Assembly: GCA_003342895.1 (NCBI GenBank)
Contig: PTFA01000024.1
Span: 4,335,505 to 4,399,504, forward strand
Source of the DNA: Casuarius casuarius
Taxonomy: Eukaryota > Chordata > Aves > Casuariiformes > Casuariidae
Direction: 5' to 3'
Length of the DNA: 64,000 bases
Numbering within the stretch: the stretch's first letter is position 1; every line of letters begins with the position of its first letter. Below are positions 53,501 through 64,000 of this stretch, piece by piece. A program made the translations under genes and the position numbers. The notes under the pieces were generated by a model, which was given only the letters and a program-made list of their open reading frames with translations, was not told where the DNA came from and searched no databases.

Positions 53501-56500
53501 TGACTTCAGGTTGTGGTATTTTGTTCAAGCCTTTTCACAAGATCACCATATTTTAGCCACAGCCCATTGCCATTCAGTGAACTCCAAGGGGGCAGAGGGC
53601 TGTGTTACAATGTCTAGCTACAGTCCTTCTGTGATCCCCCCCAAATACTTTCAGTGGTGCCTCTGTCCATGGAAATTTCTTAGCTAGAGACACAGAGACA
53701 TATAGTATAGCAACGCTTGTATATATTAATGAAGACATCTGTCACATGCTATGACAGAACTTTGGTCTTTTTTGAGTATGTGTATTTTTCCCCAGAAAAG
53801 TTGAAATCACTGGAAGAAATGGAAATAAAGGTCCATTTTTATTCAAACCTCACTGGCCTCACTAGTGCTAGGTGAACTTCTTCCCACTAACCTCAGCTTT
53901 GGCCCAGAGACTAGTCTCTGTAGCTGGGATGGCTTAATTATCGGCCTTCCCTAAGAAACTAGGGAAAACTGTGCCAAAGTATTCACGCTCCTTTTAGTCA
54001 TCTCAGGGGATTTCTGACATTACGTCTTTAAATTTTATGATATGTACTTGAATTGGAACTGCAGTCATGTCAGAGTACGGCAATTGCCAGTAAATATCAC
54101 GGCACTTGTACATTTGTTTATATCTAAAAGGAACTCACAGCTAAATGAGATCTCCACTTATGATCTAAAATGAATAGCAGAAGTAAACTTTTTATAATCA
54201 CAAGTACACAAATTGATGAGATTCTAGACAGCTAATTATTGTTTACTGCTCTTTTGGGAAGACTATCATTTTGGGGAGCCGGCTGCGTAGAGAGACATGC
54301 TAATTAGTTTCTATTTTCACTTTCACCTGGGATTTAGCTGAATTCCCTAGAATAGCACTTACTTTCAGGAGATGTTTCTGGTACCATGCTCGAAGGGAAA
54401 AACTACCACTACCTGGTCCTGAGAAAATAGTTCTAAACTAAAAAACTTACTAAATCCCACAGTGCAAGGGAATAGGCTTAAAATTGACTTAGGGCTCACC
54501 TAAAAACAAGTATTCAGATTTCAGGAAAAGAATTAGGTATTTGCTCTTGTGACTTGAGTGTCATCACTGTGAAGCATGTTCCTAATATCAAAACCGCAAC
54601 TTCCCATGCTCTGGTTTGTGTCTGTTGTGTCTCCTGCTGCCGTTTACCTCTAAGATGAGTCTGGCGCTGAGTTTTCAAAACCTTCCCATTAGGCAGTAAA
54701 AGCCAGCAATAAGATCCCTCCCTAGTCCTCTTTCCTTCCGAATGAACAGCACCGGCTCTCTCAGCCTCTCCTTGTACAGCATGTGCTGCAGTTCTCTTCC
54801 ATTTCTTTGGCTGAAATTAATAAAAAAAAAAAGTAAGATTTTCTTCATCCAAAGGTAAGAGCAAAAGCAAAAAGGTGACTTCATATGCTCCTAAGCATTG
54901 CATTTATGCTCCTGCAAGGCCAATTTTAAGAAAAAATATATATGCTCTTTCAGTTTTACATGAATTCTTCTGTTTGATTTTATTGCTGTTGCTTTGGGGG
55001 AATCAATCCCCCCCCCCCCCCCCAACAAAAGCTGGATATCTTAGGAGTAAATTTTGGTTTGCTGATAAAAACAAATTTCTATTTAACTTTGCTTCAACCC
55101 AGGAAAAATGTTTACTAGCCTCATTTGGGATGATTTAAATGAACAGTTCAGGGGAACAGAATGCACAAATGTAGACTCATCTTTGCAGACTTGCTTTTAA
55201 AAAATATATATACTAACACATCAAATTGACCCAGCGCTGACAGACATCAAGAGAAAGACTTTAAGGATTAAGTCCTATAAAGTTTTGAAAGAAAGAAAAA
55301 TAGTACAGTCATAAACAGCAACCATCATAAAAATCCTTTGCTATTTACAAAATGACATTGACACTTGAAAAAGAAAGTCAGGATATGAGAAGAGTCACAT
55401 TTAGTGCAAATAGCTTGCAATCCAACTTCCCAGTGCCGATGCTGTATGTAGAGCAAGCTCTTGGCTGCACTGAAAATAGCATTAAATCTGCTTAAATATA
55501 TGCTTGTGAGGACTGATACCTTGCCCGAGGAAGTCGAGAAGATGATAAAAATTGCACTGGTGTATGATGCTTGGTACAGGTTTGACCCTGAGTCATTTAG
55601 AATTAATCAAAATTAATCAATTAATCAATTAGAATTAAGACAGATGAGGAGTTGTTATTCGTCCCTCTGTATTAAGCATATTCAAGAAAAAAGTAATGAA
55701 AGCAGTTGTGGTATGAGAATGATGTTGGGACTCCAGTTACAAGTAAAACAACTGACTCTCTTCACTGCAACATAAATCAATTATAACTTGTAAAGTCAAA
55801 CCTGGTAAAATAATTTTTTGCAGTACATGAGAGAATTAGACTATATGGAGTTTTAAAAATGATTTGTAAACAGATACTATACAAAGATTTATTGTCCATG
55901 GGAAAGACTAATTAAAAAAGATTATAATAAGAACAAAAGGTTTAAAAATAGCTCCGACAGCTTCCAAGAAAATATATTTCAACATGGTCAGTGAACCTTA
56001 ACTGTGTGAATAAAATTTTTACGCATGTGTGGAAGGCTTCATTTACCCGTGGAAAACACTGACGGATGCTTTGAAAGTACAGAGCTGCTGTGGGACTCTG
56101 CTGCCTAGCCTGAATTTTGGCTTGACAATTAGTAATGCAGTGCATTCCTCCTAGGCCACTGGGCTGGCCAATTAAATGTTAGTGGAATAAGAGACTGCTG
56201 ACTGAATGTGATTTTTTTTTTTTAATTACAAAACCTCAGACATACATATTATATTCCTAAACTGCAAATTAGAAGGAGAAAATAAAGTTCTGGAAGCCAA
56301 GAGACTAGTGGGAAATGAATTAAGATCAAAGGGAAATGCTGTTAAAGGGCAGTACAGGGAAACTAAATGAAATTTATTGGAAGTTTAAAATGAATTTTAT
56401 AAATCGCATTTGGAAATAGCCACACAAGGAAAGATTCTGCACTGATTTGCATTATTTTGCATTTCATATCACTGTTTTATTTTTATCTAGTTGTTCTTTC

Positions 56501-59500
56501 AGTGAATCAACATTGTATGCTGATAGTAATTACAAAGTTGCATACTCTGGAAAATACTTCCATGCTTTTAATGGGTAAGATTTATATTAGTTCATATGGC
56601 TTTAACCTCTCAAACTTTACAGGGAGCAATGTGTCATCTTAGGTGTGAAGATACTTCTCAGAAATGAAGGAAAAAAAATGCATTGGAGGTTTACCAAACA
56701 CAAGATAATGAGACTTTCTGCTATTCTTATTTGGAAATGTTAAACAAAAAACTTCATCTGTGTGCACTGACGCATATATAGGTACTTCAGACGTCGAGCT
56801 ATATGTGATAACCTGACTCTTTCCTTCTATTAAATTTTCAGATATAGGTTTCTAAATCATACTAACTGGCAGCTGATAAAGGCATCTTACATATTCAGTG
56901 ATATGCATTCGCTGTTATTTCTTGGCCAAGAAATACAAGAATTTATTTGTGTATATTGCTTATTTACCACATACACGTTGGGTAGCATTTCAATGCAATT
57001 TATGCCTACAGATTAAAATCTTTAGAAATAAATTTTCCCTGTTTCCAGGATCGCTGAAACACCAATTAACATATTAGGACTTTCCAAAATCTTAAAATTT
57101 GATATTGTATTCTTCCTTAATGTATTTTTCATGTCCTAAACCAAGAAAGTAATTTGTAATTCAGGCTTCCAAATATGTTTCAAAAAGTATTTTTCCGTGT
57201 TTCAGATATGAACTCTGTTTCAGCACTTGCTTCCATTGCACTCTTTTATTACAGCACTACAACTGCTTTTTCACTGCACCTTTTGAAAATTTTTTGTCTG
57301 CTGTTAACGAGAAGAAGCTAGGCAATAGCAAAAGATGTAGGCATGTACAACCATAATAAAGAAACAACAAGACACCTTGGAAAAAGCAGCACAAATTTAG
57401 CAGCCTAATATTTCTGAGTTTTCTTTGCTTGGCAGTATTTCAGAGGAAGCCAGCAGTTTTGTCAGTCAGGATTGGCAGTGGTTCATAGCGAACTGAAAAT
57501 ACTCCTGAAATTATGAAGTCATCAGAAGTGAACTCTGAGATACACAGATTTCTAATGATGTACCACTAACGTTGTCCATGATTACTAGCATTTCATTGTC
57601 TTTCTAGACTGATTGCAAAACATTAGTATGTGCTATTCCAAGAAATTTGAAATTTTCAGATGTTAAGCTGTTACATTGGACAGAAATAGTCAAAAACTTT
57701 ATTAATAAAGTGAAATGAATTACCTGGAAAGATTCTTTTCCATTTTTTTACTTCAGCACATTATCAAAATAAAGACAATTCAACACCAAACCTTTTGTAA
57801 GCAATGAAAAACTTACATTGTTTGAATTTCGTATTAATTATTAATTCTGTCCCACTGAGAGCCATTCAGGAATTGCGACTTTACTTGCCAAGAAGAAAAG
57901 TATTAGCTTAAAATTGAAATAATAAAAGAAATAACATATATTTATTTTAGCCACAGGCATGGAAACAGCTGCTGAATTCTTCAGCAACATATCTACAGTA
58001 CTTGTGGGTATTACATTCACTCCTTGCAAAATGGTTGGGTATTTTCAGCTGGGGTCCGGAGTGTCTGAGGTCTGACTTTACAAGCTGCCTGTATAGAGAA
58101 CATGCAGGATCGGTTGGTTTGCTTCAGGTCATGTCAGGTAAATCAATGCTCTAGTCCGTTGTTATCCTGTACTGTATATCATCTGCTTGGAAGATGATTT
58201 AAGTAAGTACCACAGCACCTTTGCATGAGCTTTAGCTTTAGCTATACTGATAAATCTCTCTTGTTCCTCCCTCCAATTTTGTCTTTCCTTCACGTTGGAC
58301 TAAGTCTAATGAAAACAAGATAAACTGGCTTAAACAGATGGACTTAAACTGCTGTTGTCAAAAACATATCTCTTTTTTTTTAATACCATACAGAATTACT
58401 TGTGGAGAGAGAGCTTCAGTCAGCACCCATTTTCTCTCTACCATCGATCCTCATCCCATTGCTGGCACCCCGCTACTGTCTCCTCTAGTGAAGTTAGAGA
58501 CAGGAAAAAGAGATCTGTCTTCTTATTTCATCAGACACAAAGATTTCTGGACTTTTCCCTAGCTTTCTTGGTGAATGCTGGCTCAAAGGTCTGTTTCCAA
58601 TGCTGATTTATCAGAAAACTGGATCCTTCATTAGCAGAAAAAGTCCCTGGCTCCTGCAATGAAGGTCTGCCATCAGTTACACTGGATGCCTCTCTCCCAT
58701 CCCACTTCCTAAACAGCTAAGGAGTCTCTCCCTACTTGTAGCCAAAAACTGTGCATGTCCGTTCCCTGAATGACTGAAGTTCCCCATATAGTATTTCCAG
58801 GGGGTGATTACTGATCCTCCTACTCCTGATGATTCACACGTCTCCTCGTCTTATCAATCCGTAGAGACATACTGGCTCTCTGTCACACCCCGTGGCATTT
58901 TGGAACACTTTTATTGTCTTTCACTTCACCTGCTATCATAAATCTCTTTTTGGGTCTGCAGTAAATAAAGTGTGAAGCTTTCTTTTAAACAGAGTTAGGG
59001 AGGGGAGGGATTTTTTTTGCTTGTTTGCTTGAGATTGGTTTTCAAAACAGGATCAATGAATTTGGGTGCAAATGTGAGCAAAGACATGATATTAATCTGT
59101 AAGCTAGTGTGAATTCAAATCCTAAGCTGCCATGCTTAGACAAAGTTTAGTCTATATAATGATTGCTTCTCCCAAACATTGAATTTTAAAATCACGTTCT
59201 CTCACTGCCAAATTCCTGAAAGGCTGGAGTAGCTCCACCTCAGAGTTTTAGCACTTAATTGTTATAAAAATTCTGAAAATAAGCCAGAAGAGGACCAAGA
59301 GAAGAAAGGGAATAGCTGGCAAAATAGCTCTGACCATAGTAGTAGGAAAACATCTCTATTAGGCTCAAGTCATATGTTTCCACCACTGGCTCTGGATTAA
59401 AAGAAAGGAAGCGAATGTCGAATTAGCATAGAAATACCTTTCAGCAAGAATCTTCTTCCTAGGATAAACTGGAAACCATTAAAATCGTAAGAGAACTTCT

Positions 59501-60639
59501 ACAGGGTGATAAGAGGGGGCATAAGGGATATCACTGGCTCTTTGGGATAAATTTGAAATTTAATCTCCAGAAGAAAATTAAAGCGGAACAAGCAAAACGC
59601 ACATTGTATTTAGAGACTACCATAGTTTATTCAAGGTAGGATAGCAAAGGATAGTATCATTTTTTACTCTGATCTTCATTTTGGCTAAAATTTATTTAAA
59701 CTTTTCATGACCTGTAAACAACAACATAATATACATGTTAAAGTTTAGAAAATATAATAGTTGATGATAAAAAATTATTATAATAAAAATTATTATAATA
59801 AAATGCTTATATTCCATTTTTAACAGGCTCTTATCTCATAAAGACACCTCATTTTTCTATTCTGTTCTGTTCTCTTATTTAAACATATGAGAATGCGATG
59901 GCCTTCTGAAGTCTCTTCCTGTCATCCCCAAATTCATGCATCTTAGATTTAAAGTTGTGCTCAGGAAAAATGGTGTTTAAGATGAAAAGCAATTTTTTCT
60001 GTTGCTTTCCTAGGTTTTGCATCATACATTGTGCATCAGATAACAATACTCGACAAATCCATTTTTACTCCAATAAATCCGTTTTTAAATATAGCAACAA
60101 TGTATCCTACCCATATGCACGTCAGACCTACAAAACGCCAGCAAATTGCTGGCAAAGTCCTCTATTAGAATAAAGAAGCTTGCAGAATGGTGCCCAAAAC
60201 CCACTGTTTCTGTGGTGGCACTTATAATAGTCAATGGACTTCTTTCTTTGGTTTTATTTTTAGGGGTAGAGCACTCAGTACTTCATACAGATCCATGATT
60301 CCCAAAGATATTACAGTTTAAACTAAGTTTCCAGTTGTGTTCACTGTTTTGTGCATGTGTGTTTTTACATATAGAAGCATATGAAAATTGTTTTTTAGGG
60401 GAAATATGTTGTGGTGGAGTGACTGTAAAAGATATTAAATCCCTGAATTTGTAACTGATCAACACAGCTGAACTTCTGAGCTTTCTTAAATCTTCTTACA
60501 GAATTGTGACCTATATATGTAATATGAGAATTTGTGTATAAAGTTTAGGAATTCCAAGAACTCGCTTTGCCCAGTTCAAAATTTCATAGAGTCTGAGTAG
60601 AGGAGTAAAATAAAAAAATCATTTTTCCATCAAATTTAA

Positions 60640-60641
<2 letters not shown>
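50501..60641. other. Intergenic with simple repeats
   Basis: Includes a small CpG-rich spot (50525-50640), a palindrome (50868-50885), an AT/CA low-complexity stretch (about 50985-51075), a purine run (52537-52567), a C16 run (55008-55023), a TTAATCAA tandem (about 55599-55637) and a 16-base AT tandem (59769-59802). Open frames up to 116 codons (51607-51957; 52468-52818 minus) show no family similarity, and one is partly encoded by the purine run. Confidence 0.55.
54996..55023. repeat. G5 - spacer - C16 homopolymer
   Basis: GGGGG (54996-55000), AATCAAT, then 16 C (55008-55023). The G run can pair with the C run. Long C runs are unstable in replication and sequencing, so the length is uncertain. 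Confidence 0.85.
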
Positions 60642-60702
<61 letters not shown>

Positions 60703-60737
60703 CTCTCTGTCTCTCTGTCTCTCTCTCTCTCTCTCTC
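60642..60737. repeat. Compound microsatellite (AC)n-(TCTG/TCTC)n-(CT)n
   Basis: About 28 AC units (60642-60697), then CTGTCTCT units, then a (CT)n run ending at 60737. It is the longest microsatellite here and likely very variable between individuals. The minus-strand frame across it is an artefact of the repeat. Confidence 0.97.
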
Positions 60738-63700
60738 ATATATTTTCCTTTCTTGATACCTAAATGTGAGTTTATCCTAAACATCAATTAAAAGAAAAAA
60801 TTTTATTGTATAAACAACATTACAGGGAAGAAGAAACACCTTACAGCGTAAATTTTGTAATGCAGCACTTTTAGGAAGTGAGACTTCAAGATATCTTCCA
60901 CTTCCTAGCAGTCTGAATGTTAACTTAATTTCTACTAAATGTACAGACTCCAGTCTTGAAGCCTTAATGTTCTGTAAGTACTACCAGAAAGACTTGATTT
61001 TTAAGGACCACACATCTATACATCCGAACTTACTCAGAGATGCAGAAAATACACAGAGAAAAAAGGTTAAAGTGTCTAGGGTTTATTTGACAAAAAACAG
61101 TCATGGTATTTTATAGCCACATTGCCTTTTTTTTTTTTTTTTTTTTTAAATGTCAAAGAATTACCTTTCCCAGGAAATAGATCTAGGTGCCCAGTAAAAT
61201 CCTGGTTGAAAATATATCTAGGATAAGTCCCCACTTTCAAATATTCCTGAAATTCGAAGAGGTTTTTGCACTGTAAGAGTCTGGACTTAGAGTCTTACTT
61301 TTTACACCAAAGAGGTTGTTCATGCTTTTCTGATTAAGCTTAAAGGTGATCTCAGTACATATAAAAACAATGATGAAGATATGCAATGTCCTAACATATT
61401 AATTTTAACTATATTGGTTGTACTCCAGAGGGTCTGATCTTCTCATTCCTGGCATTCAACACCACATTTCACTTAGATCAATGTGGGGTTTAAGATTCAT
61501 TTTTATCAGATCTTTAGGAATATTAGATATATTAATCCCAGGATATTCAATGACTTCCAGTCTTCCATTTAACATTCAGCTTTACAAAGTGAGCTATAAA
61601 ACACCCTACAGATACAGACGTGAACTCAGAATTGTACTGGTTTATTTTATGGTCTAAAATTTGTTTCATTAATAGTATTACAAAACTCAGAGACAGTACA
61701 AAACTCTGGGAGAGACTCTTTATAATCATTCTAACTGTACTGAATTCTATACCCTTCATCATTTTATTTGGCCTAATAACTAAAACAGAGTACAATGAGA
61801 AATGGAAAAAAAAAAAAAAAGGGGGAAAATGAGAAAAAAGAAGTGGAAAAGAGAACACTTTTTTATGATCTCGTATATATCAAAGAAAATTCTTATGAAG
61901 TGTTGAAATCCTATACTGTCATGTACAATGCTATAAATTGATTTCAAATATGCATGCAAGTGTGTGTGCATATGTGGGTGTGTATTTGCGTATGTGTCAG
62001 TAAGTAATTTGCTGGTGTTTGAGGTTAATATTTACAAGTTAAATGGGATCAATTCTGACAAATCAAAATAGTGGCTTTTTACCCTCTCTCTTTCATGGGC
62101 CACCATTTCAAAATTAGCTTAGGCTAATAATAGTTGGCACTTTATTATTTAAGTGGGCAAACACGTGTGAAAAAAAAATAAGCAGTGCTTAGGTTCGCTA
62201 TACCTCAAAAATTCTGGCCACATCTGTTTTTGGCTTATCATGCAGAACGCTCACTAGTTTTTAGCTGTATTTATTACCTTTTTTTTAACTAAAGGCTCAA
62301 TGTGTGGCATAACAAGGTAAGGGGAAGGGCCTAATGCTCTAATTTAGGAGGCCGCAATGTTCTCATAGGATTTGGTGGAGAAGCTGGGGGGGATGTACAC
62401 AAATCGCTGCAGGGTAAGAATTTGGTGGAGAGGAATTGTTGCTTAGCAATAGGCACACGGCTGGACATCATAGGCGCTTTTGTAACATCTGTTTTAACGC
62501 TGACCTATTTCCTAGCATGTGAAACATGAAACTGTCCCCAGTAGCAGAAGACCGAAGTGGCAAGGAGTGGAGGACAAGCTTTTAGTTTTCTGTGTGCTAT
62601 CACATTTCAGAAGAAACTTCATTATCAAAGGATGTAGGTTATAAATTCTCATGAGCAGCTACACAAAACAAAATGAGGCAAAATTTATTCTTGGTGCAAC
62701 TCCATTGTCTGGAACACGAGGAATCCTTTTGCTCTGAAACCTCGTCGAGTCTAACAACGGCCTTACAGTCTGAATTAATGTGACCCATACTAAGGGATAT
62801 CAAAGGGAGATATTTCCTAGGTAACAAAAAATCAGTACAGAGTTGTTCCTGGCTTATGCAAAATGTCAGCCTTTGTGAGGAACTGGAATAAATCCCGTGA
62901 CCTTAAAATGTTTATGGGCAGCAGCACTATTCCTGTGCAAAGGCCAGTAGGCAGCCAGTGTTCACAGCTCCGTCAGCAGCTTCACACGTCTCTCCAGATG
63001 ACAACATAACTTAACATTTTGCTTATTTGTTGGCCACTCAGCAGATATTTGAAAGTAGACATCTGCCAGCAGGCTTGAGGAACTGGCTATGGAGTGACAC
63101 CTTTCCAATGAGCAGGCAGGCAGGCAGGATGATTTTGAAGCAGTCAAAAGCTGAACACTTAGCTGAAATGAAGCTTTTGGTGTTTGCGTGTGCAGACCGC
63201 TCCATTAGCCAAACCGCAGTCCTTAGAGCTTTCTGTAGGCAATAGGATTACATTGTGAATTATGAGTGAAAGGAAAAAGTCCAAGTCATTATACCTAACT
63301 TCAAAAATATACTCCAGAAATGAATTTAATTAAAATTTGGAGCACTTACATACTTTACAAAGTCATGATGAAATTCAGTTATGATGAATTGCTTTACAGC
63401 TGATGTAAATATTTATTATGAGAGCAGAATTAAAGGTTAGGGCAAAGTATTTCTTTTAAAAAGTGTATATTTGAAATAGTTGATATGTTTATTCAAGTTG
63501 CATTTGTCAAATCCTTTAAATTTAAATCAATTTAAAAACTGAATATTTTAATATTATTTCATATTTTTATTTTGAAAATCGAAAATAAAATAGTTTGTCA
63601 TGACATGTTAAACTTCACCAAAATAACTTTGACATTTTTCTGGCCTAGAGAATTTAAAAAAAAAAACAGAAAACTAATCATCACAGGTCTATTGCGATTA

Positions 63701-64000
63701 AACAAATACATTATGAATACAAGGATGCTGGGAAATAGTACTGCTGATGTCTCACATTATCCAGCAACAACGTAATCCGAAGCACTGTTCATGATAATAT
63801 AAATCTCAAAGTGTTTAAGCTGGCTTTTGGCACTGAGTTTGTTTTTCACCATTTTGTTAGCTTCACTCTTCATTGTTTATTCACAGAATGGGTTGGTTGG
63901 ATTTTTGTTGGGGAGGTTGTAGTTTTCATTATTTTTCTGAACCCTGCATGTGTATATTCTTCAGAAGCTAGTAGAATACCCTAAGAAGTCAGGGACAACA
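60738..64000. other. Intergenic to window end
   Basis: AT-rich. It has a T21 run (61127-61147), an A15 run at about 61806-61820, a GT-rich stretch (about 61958-61998) and a short CAGG repeat (63112-63128). No gene supported on either strand. Confidence 0.6.
61127..61147. repeat. Poly(T) run, 21 T
   Basis: Uninterrupted T21. On the minus strand it would be a poly(A) tail, but no retrotransposed body is recognisable on its 3'-plus side. Confidence 0.95.

Noticed and set aside
60584..60787. Minus-strand frame with Arg-Glu and Val-Cys repeats
   Set aside because: It is simply the translation of the AC/CT microsatellite.

Overview
The window is vertebrate nuclear DNA, most likely from a bird and at least a sauropsid. 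The evidence is a split multi-exon gene with GT/GC-AG introns, an AT-rich background with short CpG-rich patches, dinucleotide microsatellites, very few recognisable transposons, and one worn repeat that resembles an old family I associate with reptile and bird genomes. The species cannot be fixed from the sequence.

One gene is certain. Seven coding exons on the + strand (630-869, 2382-2606, 3135-3268, 4401-4488, 11984-12202, 12555-12626, 17143-17336) join in a single open frame of 389 complete residues. They encode the C-terminal third of a contactin-associated protein (Caspr/neurexin IV family), most likely CNTNAP5. In order they give the end of the third laminin-G domain, the second EGF-like domain, the fourth laminin-G domain, a short stalk, one transmembrane helix and a cytoplasmic tail of about 46 residues ending in EYFF. 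The earlier exons lie before the window. The first intron uses a GC donor, with a GT donor 9 bases upstream that would create an in-frame stop.

The 3' untranslated region follows from 17337, with several AATAAA signals between 18078 and 19082. Two of these overlap Pumilio-type TGTAAATA sites.

From about 19.1 kb to the end I find no protein-coding gene that I can name. A long gene-poor flank fits the CNTNAP5 neighbourhood as I recall it in other vertebrates. It holds microsatellites, homopolymer runs, a degenerate interspersed repeat (about 37553-37965), hairpins (26150-26209, 28343-28372), and several compact GC/CpG-rich patches (20.4, 25.4-25.9, 27.5, 30.7-31.2, 32.15, 37.2, 44.9-45.8 kb). 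Some patches carry open frames or splice-site-like ends, so they could be non-coding-RNA exons, regulatory elements or old insertions. None is proven. I see no operon, CRISPR array, phage, plasmid or obvious new defence or metabolic system.
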